NCBI GenBank assembly: GCA_017613485.1
Contig: JAGADS010000148.1
Coordinates: 1 to 14,539 of the forward strand
Direction: 5' to 3'
Source: Treponema sp.
GTDB lineage: Bacteria > Spirochaetota > Spirochaetia > Treponematales > Treponemataceae
Length of the DNA stretch: 14,539 bases
A program made the position numbers and the translations under genes. How positions within the stretch are numbered: the stretch's first letter is position 1; every line of letters starts with the position of its first letter. The notes beneath the pieces are model-generated. The model had not been told where the DNA came from, ran no database searches, and saw nothing but the letters and a program-made list of their open reading frames with translations. Shown here one piece after another: positions 8,430-14,539 of the stretch.

Positions 8430-8465
8430 ACAAGTACTGATTTTGTCATCGTATAGGAGGATAAT

Positions 8466-9980
8466 ATGTATGGAACATTCTGGGCACTGGTTCCTGCCCT
8501 GATTGCAATCATTCTGGCTTTGATTACAAAAGAAGCCTACAGCTCTCTCTTTATCGGTATTATCGTGGGAGGACTGTTTTTTGCAGCAGGAAATTTTGAG
8601 GGAACGGTGAATCACATTTTCAAGGACGGCTTGATTGCACAGCTTTCCGACTCGTACAATGTGGGTATTTTACTATTCCTTGTATTCCTGGGTATCATGG
8701 TATGCCTTATGAACAAGGGCGGTGGTTCGACTGCATTCGGTAAGTGGGCCTCAAGTCATGTTAAGACAAAGGTTGGTGCTCAGCTTGCGACAATCGTTCT
8801 GGGATGCCTTATCTTCATTGACGACTATTTCAACTGCCTTACCGTGGGAAGCGTCATGAGGCCTGTTACTGACCGTACAAAGGTTTCACGCTCAAAGCTT
8901 GCATACTTGATTGATTCAACTGCGGCACCTATCTGTATCATTGCTCCTATCTCATCATGGGCAGCTGCTGTTGCAGGTTTTGCTCCTGAGGGAACCAACG
9001 GACTTACTCTTTTTGTTCAGGCTATTCCGTACAATTACTATGCCCTGCTTACAATTGTGATGATGCTGTGCCTTACCCTGTTTAAGATGGATTATGGACC
9101 AATGGCAGTTCATGAGGCTAATGCAGAAAAAGGTGATCTTTTCACTGTTCCGACCAAGGATTACAAGGAAGAAGAGGCTCCAAAGGGCAAGGGAAAAGTC
9201 ATAGACCTGGTTCTTCCGATTCTGCTTCTGGTGATTGGATGTGTCATCGGAATGATTTATTCAGGCGGTTTCTTTGAGGGTGCGTCTTTCAAGGAAGCTT
9301 TTGCCGATAGCGATGCGTCTGTAGGTTTGGTGCTGGGTTCTTTCGGGGCACTGGTTCTTACGCTCTTGATTTATCTTGTACGCCGTGTTCTTCCGTTCAA
9401 GGACTGCATGGCATGTATAGTTGAAGGTTTCAAGGCCATGGTTCCGGCAATCACAATTCTGGCTCTTGCATGGACTCTTAAGGGCATGACGGATTCCCTT
9501 GGTGCCGCTGAATTTGTGGCGGGTCTTGTGGATAAATCTGCCTCAAGCCTCCTGAATTTCCTGCCTGCTGTTGTTTTCCTTATTGCATGTTTCCTTGCCT
9601 TTGCAACCGGTACAAGCTGGGGTACGTTCGGTATTCTGATTCCTATCTGCCTCAAGGTATTCTCTCTGGGAGACGGAAATCCTCTTGGCCTGATCTGTAT
9701 TTCTGCATGTATGGCTGGTGCTGTCTGCGGCGACCACTGTTCACCGATATCTGACACGACAATCATGTCATCGGCTGGAGCACAGTGTGACCATATCGCA
9801 CATGTCTCTACACAGCTTCCGTATGCCCTGACTGTTGCAGGTGTTTCATTCCTCACGTATCTGATTGCGGGATTTGTCCAGAACGGAGTGGTGTCTCTGC
9901 TTATCGGTATAGTAATGACAGTTGCGCTTTTCTTCTTCCTGCATTATAGTCTGGGGAAAAAATCTAAGGCGGCGGGCTGA
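8466..9980 (+). CDS. NhaC family Na+/H+ antiporter
   Basis: This is a 504-residue polytopic inner-membrane protein with roughly a dozen hydrophobic segments, of the NhaC family (COG1757). Such proteins exchange cytoplasmic sodium for external protons, and some members exchange organic acids (malate-lactate) or other solutes. Family features visible are FIDDYFNCLTVGS (D119, D120) in an early membrane segment, the glycine-rich GTSWGTFGILIPI (from 382), and GDHCSPISDTTIMSSAG (from 422) followed by DHIAHVSTQLPYA. The hydrophilic stretch around residues 220-245 (KDYKEEEAPKGKGK) is a cytoplasmic-type loop between the two halves. The start has an ideal AGGAGG at 8455-8460. The upstream gap of 126 bases suggests its own promoter. 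The exact substrate cannot be read from sequence. Confidence 0.9.
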   Translation: MYGTFWALVPALIAIILALITKEAYSSLFIGIIVGGLFFAAGNFEGTVNHIFKDGLIAQLSDSYNVGILLFLVFLGIMVCLMNKGGGSTAFGKWASSHVKTKVGAQLATIVLGCLIFIDDYFNCLTVGSVMRPVTDRTKVSRSKLAYLIDSTAAPICIIAPISSWAAAVAGFAPEGTNGLTLFVQAIPYNYYALLTIVMMLCLTLFKMDYGPMAVHEANAEKGDLFTVPTKDYKEEEAPKGKGKVIDLVLPILLLVIGCVIGMIYSGGFFEGASFKEAFADSDASVGLVLGSFGALVLTLLIYLVRRVLPFKDCMACIVEGFKAMVPAITILALAWTLKGMTDSLGAAEFVAGLVDKSASSLLNFLPAVVFLIACFLAFATGTSWGTFGILIPICLKVFSLGDGNPLGLICISACMAGAVCGDHCSPISDTTIMSSAGAQCDHIAHVSTQLPYALTVAGVSFLTYLIAGFVQNGVVSLLIGIVMTVALFFFLHYSLGKKSKAAG

Positions 9981-10020
9981 GAGGGATAAAATTAAACGGC
10001 TGTAGTTAAAGGGGTTTTGT

Positions 10021-10938
10021 GTGTATTATTTTATTGTGAATGAGCGCGGGGGTAGCGGAAAAGCCCGAAAGACATGGCAGAAAGTGCGGAAGATTCTGGA
10101 TGCGGAAAATGTGACCTATACCGTGCTTACAACATCTCTTGAGACTACAGCCACAATTCTGGCACGTAACGTTTCTTCCCTTGACGGCGAGATAAATCTT
10201 GTTGTCGTGGGAGGTGACGGTACTGTAAATGAAGTCCTGAATGGGATTGGTGATTTTGAAAAAGTTCATCTGGGTGTCATACCTACAGGCTCAGGCAATG
10301 ATTTTGCACGCGGGCTTGGAATAAAAAAGAATACAAAAAAGGCACTGCGTAAAATCCTTGATAGCAGGGAAAGCAGGCGGATTGATTTGGGCAAGGTGAT
10401 ACTGGACGACGGGAGCCACAGACTCTTCGGCATCAGTTCGGGGCTAGGCATGGATGCGATTGTCTGTAAAAAGGCATTAAGCTCCAAATTGAAGGATGCC
10501 CTGAATAAGGTCGGTTTGGGGAAATTCATTTATGTCATCTATACGATTCAGACTCTGTTTTCCATGCAGACAGCCACATATACGCTGGGTTTTGATGACG
10601 GTTCAACAGTTGAGCTGCCCAAGATGATTTTTACCGCATTCATGAATTTTCCGGCAGAAGGCGGTGGCGTAAAGATGAGCCCGGAAGCCCTCTGTGATGA
10701 CGGAAAGATCTCGCTTTGCTGTGCCTCAGGAATAAAAAAGATAAAGGCATTTTTTGACTTCCCGTTTCTCGTAGTCGGAAAACATGCCAGGCTTAAAGGA
10801 TTCCTGCTCAAAGACAGCAGCACAATCGACGTAAAAACCTCCGACCCCCAGACCCTCCACATAGACGGCGAGTACGGCGGTGAAGTAACCCACGTCCGCA
10901 TCGAGACCCTCCCTCAGCGATTGAACGTACTGGTGTAA
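10021..10938 (+). CDS. Diacylglycerol kinase family lipid kinase
   Basis: This 305-residue protein has the DAGK catalytic domain of the YegS/DgkB/BmrU family, which phosphorylates diacylglycerol or a related lipid (or sphingoid base) with ATP. Visible motifs are IVNERGGSGKA (residues 5-15), the nucleotide-binding GGDGTVNEVLNG (G64, G65, D66, G67, T68) and IPTGSGNDFARGLG (87-100). The C-terminal domain ends with the HIDGEYGG element typical of the family. The start codon is GTG, supported by AAAGGGG at 10008-10014 and because homology begins with the first few residues. It is 40 bases behind the antiporter stop, so the two may share a transcript. In a bacterium of this type the likely role is recycling diacylglycerol into phosphatidate. 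The precise lipid substrate is not determinable here. Confidence 0.9.
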   Translation: MYYFIVNERGGSGKARKTWQKVRKILDAENVTYTVLTTSLETTATILARNVSSLDGEINLVVVGGDGTVNEVLNGIGDFEKVHLGVIPTGSGNDFARGLGIKKNTKKALRKILDSRESRRIDLGKVILDDGSHRLFGISSGLGMDAIVCKKALSSKLKDALNKVGLGKFIYVIYTIQTLFSMQTATYTLGFDDGSTVELPKMIFTAFMNFPAEGGGVKMSPEALCDDGKISLCCASGIKKIKAFFDFPFLVVGKHARLKGFLLKDSSTIDVKTSDPQTLHIDGEYGGEVTHVRIETLPQRLNVLV

Positions 10939-10947
10939 AAGAAACCG

Positions 10948-10976
10948 TTTCACCTTTATTGAAAATATGATATAAT
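10948..10976 (+). promoter_or_regulatory. Extended -10 promoter before the DUF4160 scar and DUF2442 gene
   Basis: A perfect TATAAT (10971-10976) is preceded by TGA, giving an extended -10 (TGnTATAAT). A weak -35, TTTCAC (10948-10953), lies 17 bases upstream. Transcription should begin about 10982-10984, which coincides with the ATG of the short remnant ORF at 10983. Confidence 0.7.
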
Positions 10977-10982
10977 GAAATT

Positions 10983-11012
10983 ATGCCAACAGTATTAAGT
11001 GAGAATGGCTAA
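10983..11012 (+). pseudogene. Nine-codon remnant of a DUF4160 gene (MPTVLSENG, stop)
   Basis: An ATG sits 6 bases after a strong -10 box and opens a 9-codon frame, MPTVLSENG, ended by TAA. DUF4160 proteins commonly begin MPTVL and are normally encoded directly upstream of a DUF2442 gene, which is what follows here. The rest of the expected DUF4160 sequence (a phenylalanine-rich strand and a PPHIHV-like motif) is absent in all frames: only 12 bases separate the TAA from the next ATG. I read this as the stub left by a deletion that kept the promoter, the start and the ribosome site of the downstream gene. It may still be translated as a leaderless leader peptide. The family match rests on few residues. 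Confidence 0.5.
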
Positions 11013-11024
11013 AGGAGGCTTGGA

Positions 11025-11291
11025 ATGGATTTTTCTGTGAATAATGCCCGGGCACAGAAAGTCTGGTGTGATACAGACAATCTTTGGCTTTTACTCTTGG
11101 ATGGCAGGCAGCTTTCCATACCTCTGGTCTTTTTCCCAAAATTATTCAGTGCAGAATCTGAGGCACGTTCAAGATATGAGTTAAGCGGTGGAGGCATAGG
11201 GATTCATTGGAATGATCTTGATGAAGATCTACTTGTTCCAAATTTGCTTTTAGGCATAACTGACGTAAACAGATTGAACAGGCCAGCATAA
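11025..11291 (+). CDS. DUF2442 domain protein
   Basis: This 88-residue protein matches the DUF2442 family. It shows the RAQKVWCDTDNLWLLLLDGRQLSIPL pattern (two beta strands around a DGR turn), then FFPKLFSAESEARSRYEL, then a GIHWNDLDEDLLVPNLLLG ending. DUF2442 genes are typically paired with DUF4160 genes, and the pair has toxin-antitoxin-like distribution, but no biochemical role is established that I can rely on. Here the partner is reduced to nine codons just upstream, so this gene is an orphan. The start has an excellent AAAGGAGG at 11011-11018, 6 bases before the ATG, and it is driven by the extended -10 promoter. The frame is intact, so the protein is probably still made. Confidence 0.85.
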   Translation: MDFSVNNARAQKVWCDTDNLWLLLLDGRQLSIPLVFFPKLFSAESEARSRYELSGGGIGIHWNDLDEDLLVPNLLLGITDVNRLNRPA

Positions 11292-11306
11292 ATACAATCC
11301 TTTCAC

Positions 11307-11335
11307 TTGATTAAAATGACAAAAAACGTTAAAAT
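11307..11335 (+). promoter_or_regulatory. Promoter for a leaderless methyltransferase mRNA
   Basis: TTGATT (11307-11312) and TAAAAT (11330-11335) are 17 bases apart, good sigma-70-type boxes. The predicted start site, about 6-7 bases downstream, falls on the ATG at 11342. No purine-rich ribosome site is present before that ATG, which fits a leaderless transcript. Confidence 0.6.
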
Positions 11336-11341
11336 GTCATT
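11315..11341. promoter_or_regulatory. Inverted repeat over the promoter (candidate operator)
   Basis: AATGACA (11315-11321) and TGTCATT (11335-11341) are perfect 7-bp arms around a 13-base A+T-rich centre, with a nested AACGTT palindrome (11325-11330) nearly on the same axis. The dyad covers the spacer and the -10 box and ends one base before the start codon. It would suit a dimeric repressor, possibly the TetR protein encoded in the same operon; that link is inference. Confidence 0.4.
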
Positions 11342-12499
11342 ATGTTGAATTATGTGGCTTTATGCGCTGTTGGAGCGGAAAAAATACTGGGAAATGAACT
11401 CAAGCTCTTGGGTTGCAGGTTGAATGGAAATGCACCGGGACGTGTATTCTTTTCTGGTGATGAAGATGCCCTTTATCTTGCGAATCTGTGGCTCCGTACC
11501 TGTGACAGGGTCTACATTCAACTGGCAAAATATTCTGCCCCTGATTTTACTGCCTTGTTTGACGGGTGCTATGCGGCCCCATGGCAGGATTACCTTAAAA
11601 AAGACGTTCGTGTTGTTGTTGATAAAGTCCGTGTATACAAAAGCAAGCTCAATTCAGAGCATTCAATTCAGGGAATGATTCAAAAGGCAATCTATCAGAA
11701 ACTCGGCGACACCTGGCACATCACTACTTTGCCGGAGACCGGTGAACGCTGTGACGTTCGTGTTTACATTGACCAGGATGTAGCCATGATTCTTCTTGAT
11801 ACAAGCGGAGAAGCCCTGCACAAGCGCGGTTACAGGACAGAAGGAGGAATTGCCCCCCTTAGGGAAACAACTGCCGCCGTCTTGCTTCAGGAAATGCTGT
11901 GGAAAAGAAAGCTGCCCCTGCATGATCCGTTCTGTGGAAGCGGTACAATCGCGATAGAGGCCACACTCTATGCCAGAAACATAGCACCGGGACTTGGAAG
12001 ACATTTTGCCTATGAGAACCTTGCGATATTCAATCAAAACCGCATGGTGGAGCTCAAGAAGGAAGCCGCCGCCAAAATCCGCCCCGATGTTGAATGCCGT
12101 ATTACCGGAAGCGACATAGATCCTGCCGCCGTGGACAGGGCACGTTTAAATGCCGAGCATGCATGTGTTACAGCCGGACGAGCACTTCAGATGATAGGAA
12201 GCGATGCGAAAATACTCAGGCCTGATTTTATAGAAAGTGACTTTAGGGATTTAAAGGCTCCTTATCCAGAGGGAGTTATCATAACAAATCCCCCTTATGG
12301 TGAGCGCCTTGGAGACGAGAAGGAGGCACAGAAGCTGTATCAGGACATGGCGAATCTTTTCAATGACTTTCCGGGATGGCAGATGGGATTCATCACAAAC
12401 CAGGAGATTTTTCAGGAAAGCATAGGGAGACATGCTGATAAATCAAAGAAAATAAAGGCCGGGAATCTGGATACGACTTTTTACATGTATAAGGGCTAG
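11342..12499 (+). CDS. THUMP-domain class I SAM-dependent RNA methyltransferase (RlmL/YpsC type)
   Basis: This 385-residue protein belongs to the COG0116 family, which includes the 23S rRNA m2G2445 methyltransferase domain of RlmL and the Firmicute YpsC. The N-terminal part (about 1-165) is the ferredoxin-like/THUMP RNA-binding module, opening with LNYVALCAVGAEKILGNELK. The Rossmann methyltransferase domain follows, with the SAM-binding DPFCGSGTIAIEA (from 195), the acidic-loop GSDIDPAAVDRARLNAEHA, and the catalytic NPPYGERLG (from 316) typical of guanine-N2 methyltransferases. Its length fits the single-domain family; the C-terminal RlmK half of the E. coli fusion is absent. The chosen ATG is the first in frame after the promoter and matches the family start. 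It lacks a ribosome site, consistent with leaderless translation. A TetR gene follows 3 bases after the stop. Confidence 0.9.
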   Translation: MLNYVALCAVGAEKILGNELKLLGCRLNGNAPGRVFFSGDEDALYLANLWLRTCDRVYIQLAKYSAPDFTALFDGCYAAPWQDYLKKDVRVVVDKVRVYKSKLNSEHSIQGMIQKAIYQKLGDTWHITTLPETGERCDVRVYIDQDVAMILLDTSGEALHKRGYRTEGGIAPLRETTAAVLLQEMLWKRKLPLHDPFCGSGTIAIEATLYARNIAPGLGRHFAYENLAIFNQNRMVELKKEAAAKIRPDVECRITGSDIDPAAVDRARLNAEHACVTAGRALQMIGSDAKILRPDFIESDFRDLKAPYPEGVIITNPPYGERLGDEKEAQKLYQDMANLFNDFPGWQMGFITNQEIFQESIGRHADKSKKIKAGNLDTTFYMYKG

Positions 12500-12502
12500 G
12501 AA

Positions 12503-13102
12503 ATGGCAGTAGTTGTTGAGCACGAAAAACGTAAGCACGAGATATTAGGCAAGGCACTGGATTTATTCATCGAGGAAGGCTACGAGGACGTTACGTTCCA
12601 GAAAATAGCTGACCGCTGCGGAATTACGCGTACTACACTTTACATATATTTTAAGAACAAGCGTGAGATTTTTGTCTGGAGCATAAAGGATCTGACAGAG
12701 CGTCTGGAAAAGCAGCTTTTGCAGATCATCAGGAACAAGGAGCTTAAAACTCCCGACTGTCTTAAACAGGTAATGGATGCGATCCTGGATGAATGTGAGA
12801 AGCACACAAAGCTGTTCAAGATACTATTGGTTTATCTGATTCAGATTCAGAAGACAGGTGAGAATGCGGGAGATTTGATTGCGCGCCGTGTAATCCGTGT
12901 TGAGCATCTTCTGAACATGATAATGATCCGTGCCCAGAACAACGGGGAGCTTCATGGCGAGTCAATAAAGGACATGGTGGATTTGATGTACAGCCTTCTT
13001 GAAAGTGCCATTTTTACCCAGGCAGTTGAAGGGAAAGAGAATCTGTCAGAAGACCGTCATCTGATTCATTTTACAATAGACAGCTTTTTCCCTTCAAAGT
13101 AA
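12503..13102 (+). CDS. TetR/AcrR family transcriptional regulator
   Basis: This 199-residue protein has a canonical TetR N-terminal DNA-binding domain. RKHEILGKALDLFIEEGYEDV forms helix 1, and the helix-turn-helix TFQKIADRCGITRTTLYIYF (31-50) is followed by KNKREIF. The remaining about 140 residues are a helical ligand-binding and dimerisation domain with no recognisable subclass. It starts 3 bases after the methyltransferase stop with AAGGG at 12491-12495 as ribosome site, so it is probably in the same operon. Such regulators often control their own operon or a nearby transporter; the dyad over the upstream promoter is a possible target. Its ligand is unknown. The stop lies only 4 bases from the stop of the convergent lipoprotein gene. 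Confidence 0.9.
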   Translation: MAVVVEHEKRKHEILGKALDLFIEEGYEDVTFQKIADRCGITRTTLYIYFKNKREIFVWSIKDLTERLEKQLLQIIRNKELKTPDCLKQVMDAILDECEKHTKLFKILLVYLIQIQKTGENAGDLIARRVIRVEHLLNMIMIRAQNNGELHGESIKDMVDLMYSLLESAIFTQAVEGKENLSEDRHLIHFTIDSFFPSK

Positions 13103-13106
13103 CAGG

Positions 13107-13844
13107 CTACCAGCTTATGCTGTAGGATTTTGTGCCGGAAAGAGTCAGTAATTCCATCAGCGGCATGTCGAATGTTGCAGTTGAAGAGCTGACTTTTGCT
13201 CCGGACGGTAAGCTTGAAGCGCTTATTTTCTTGCCTTTTGGACATGAAAGGCTTACGGTAATCTGTGCCTTGTCGAATTCAGATGCAATATCATCCCCAT
13301 AAATCGAGGCAATCAGCATTTTATATTCCGACTTATCCATTTTTTCCCCGGTAAATACAGGTGCCATGAACAGATCAAGGTAGGTTTTTGTATCCTTGGG
13401 AAGGTCTGCGCTCAGTTTCTGCAAGCTTGAAGGTGAAAACTGCAATGTAAGCTTGTTAGACGTACAGTTTACGATATCAGATGCACGAACGCCGCCGGTT
13501 GCATGGGTCTGCTTTGATGCCGGTAGAATTGAAGCATCCAGATTCAGGCTGTCAGATTCAGGTGTTTTTACGGAGACATTTGTAAAGTCGCTGCCGTTAA
13601 ACGCATTCTTTATTGCATCAGCAGAAAAGAGGCTCTGGCTTCCACCGCTGTATTTTCCGCCCGCAATGCTTGAGCTCATGGATTTCAGGGTTGTGGTTAT
13701 GACCTGACCTACCGATGCAGAGAACTGAATGTCCGCACCCATGTCAGCTTTGGCCTGAACAGAAAGCTTTCCTGAACAGCCGCTTATTCCAATTAAAACA
13801 ACGAGATAAAAAACGCTGTATAGATATTTTCCTTTGTTTCTCAT
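13107..13844 (-). CDS. Lipoprotein of unknown function
   Basis: I do not recognise this family. The predicted protein of 245 residues starts with a lipoprotein signal: basic MRNKGKYLYS, a hydrophobic run, then the lipobox ISGC with the lipidated cysteine at residue 23. The mature part is rich in serine, lysine and alanine, with a probable beta-rich C-terminus (TFDMPLMELLTLSGTKSYSISW). It should be anchored to a membrane. I chose the ATG at 13842-13844 because it gives a proper signal peptide and has a GGAGG on its strand at 13856-13860. The longer frame from 13868 (8 extra residues) has no ribosome site. It lies downstream of the NlpC/P60 gene on the same strand (91 bases from that gene's stop), so the two may form an envelope-related operon. 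Confidence 0.8.
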   Translation of the reverse strand: MRNKGKYLYSVFYLVVLIGISGCSGKLSVQAKADMGADIQFSASVGQVITTTLKSMSSSIAGGKYSGGSQSLFSADAIKNAFNGSDFTNVSVKTPESDSLNLDASILPASKQTHATGGVRASDIVNCTSNKLTLQFSPSSLQKLSADLPKDTKTYLDLFMAPVFTGEKMDKSEYKMLIASIYGDDIASEFDKAQITVSLSCPKGKKISASSLPSGAKVSSSTATFDMPLMELLTLSGTKSYSISW

Positions 13845-13935
13845 ATAAAATAAAACCTCCGCCACCATAATAGGTTACAGTCGGGAATTATGAGGGTTTT
13901 CAAATTGTCAGTCTGCATTAGTGCTGGGGTGGTGC

Positions 13936-14539
13936 TCACTTTTCCGCAGCGGAATAGGTGGTTTCTGTTGTTTCCTCGGTTGTAACCGGATCTTCCCCGT
14001 CTTCATCACTCAAAGGAGTCTCGTCTATGGCCGTAATCTTGTCGCCGTCAACCTGATCTTCTATTCCAGTTGGCTTAAGGATGCGTCCGTAACCGTAGAA
14101 ATGTTCTTTCCAGTATTTCTCGTCAATTGAAGATACTATGACACCTGTGCTCGGGCCGTCGCTTGCTGAATGCAGAAAGACCCTCTTGTCCTTGAATTTC
14201 CCCTCATCGGTGTAAAGTCCCAGGTAGATTCCCACATGGCTTATTCTTGAGCGTCCGTCACCGCCCTTTACCGCAAAGAAAATCAAATCGCCGGGTTCAC
14301 GCTCTTCTTCATCGATGTGGTCAATCGAGGCATACATCAAGGAAGTTTGCCTTGCCAGCTTGATTCCGCATCCGTTTGCCACATAAGACACAAAACCGCT
14401 GCAGTCAAAGCCGGATTCAGGTTTGCTGCCTCCATAAACATACCGTGTTCCCTGAAAAGTCAGGCCATAATCAATCAGTTTTTGCCTTTCGTCCGAGACT
14501 TTTGGGGCCGCAATAAGGGGCAGCGCGATACAGACCGCC
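13936..14539 (-). CDS. NlpC/P60 family cell-wall hydrolase (5' partial)
   Basis: This is a C40 peptidase expected to cut peptide bonds in peptidoglycan, such as D-glutamyl to diamino acid links. The frame is open to the right edge, so the N-terminus is missing. About 200 residues are visible, beginning with the end of a hydrophobic signal-like run (AVCIALPLIAAPK), which indicates export. The catalytic cysteine is in GFDCSGF (codon 14401-14403), the first histidine in SRISHVGIYLG (codon 14236-14238), and a further conserved-position histidine in FLHSASD (codon 14170-14172). The family's GTRYVYGGSKPESG approach and EPGDLIFF segment are present. After FYGYGRILKP comes an acidic, Thr/Glu-rich tail of about 45 residues (TTEETTETTY) unlike a catalytic domain, probably disordered. 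A GTG inside the catalytic region near 14391 is not the true start. Confidence 0.92.
   Translation of the reverse strand, partial: AVCIALPLIAAPKVSDERQKLIDYGLTFQGTRYVYGGSKPESGFDCSGFVSYVANGCGIKLARQTSLMYASIDHIDEEEREPGDLIFFAVKGGDGRSRISHVGIYLGLYTDEGKFKDKRVFLHSASDGPSTGVIVSSIDEKYWKEHFYGYGRILKPTGIEDQVDGDKITAIDETPLSDEDGEDPVTTEETTETTYSAAEK

Noticed and set aside
8340..8465. Possible terminator or riboswitch between DUF1848 and nhaC
   Set aside because: Only a 5-bp ATTGA/TCAAT pairing without a T-run is visible, and there is no conserved aptamer pattern that I can recognise.
9371..9856. 161-residue open frame on the - strand inside the antiporter gene
   Set aside because: It lies antisense to a well-supported NhaC gene, its translation is rich in Arg, Thr and Pro with no domain, and it has no ribosome site.
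10548..10901. 117-residue open frame on the - strand inside the lipid kinase gene
   Set aside because: It is antisense to a clear DAGK-family gene and its composition is atypical for a protein.
11663..12037. 124-residue open frame on the - strand inside the methyltransferase gene
   Set aside because: It is a shadow of the conserved methyltransferase frame with no independent start signal.
13867..13872. TATTAT on the - strand as a -10 box for the lipoprotein gene
   Set aside because: No acceptable -35 lies 16-18 bases upstream, and the gene may be read through from the NlpC/P60 gene.

Overview
The window looks like chromosomal DNA of a host-associated spirochaete, most likely Treponema or a relative. 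That is an inference from moderate-to-low GC with strong local variation, the gene repertoire, a treponeme-style lipoprotein of unknown function and the style of the palindromic repeat; no rRNA or marker gene settles it. Coding density is very high and no gene-free stretch exceeds about 130 bases.

Left block (1-7330), all on the + strand and almost without gaps. The C-terminal part of an SMC-like ATPase (JetC) and a Toprim-type nuclease (JetD) form the right half of a Wadjet anti-plasmid/anti-transformation system; jetA, jetB and the jetC N-terminus would lie off the left edge. The two genes overlap by ATGA. Six bases after jetD comes a SNF2-family helicase/translocase, and three bases after that its usual partner, a SWIM zinc-finger protein. 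Base composition changes sharply at the jetD/SNF2 join (15/60 G+C at 3601-3660 against 26/60 at 3961-4020 and 30/60 at 5101-5160), so the Jet genes look acquired while the SNF2-SWIM pair looks resident. The SNF2 gene carries an in-frame palindromic repeat element (about 5341-5460), with two 9-bp hairpins and a tandem repeat, which adds about 40 residues between helicase motifs Ia and II.

Middle block (7401-10938): a DUF1848 protein with a C-terminal CX3CX2C motif, an NhaC-type sodium/proton antiporter and a diacylglycerol-kinase-family lipid kinase, all + strand.

Right block (10971-14539): a strong extended -10 promoter drives a 9-codon remnant (MPTVLSENG, stop) that I read as the deleted DUF4160 partner of the intact DUF2442 gene behind it. 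Next is a THUMP-domain RNA methyltransferase with its own promoter, placed so that the transcript should begin at the ATG (leaderless), with a dyad over the promoter. A TetR-family regulator follows in the same operon. Convergent with these, on the - strand, are an unrecognised lipoprotein and an NlpC/P60 cell-wall hydrolase whose N-terminus is cut by the right edge.

The points most worth a second look are the Wadjet-SNF2-SWIM arrangement, the protein-coding palindromic repeat, the DUF4160 scar, and the two promoters that both have exactly 6 bases between the -10 box and an ATG.
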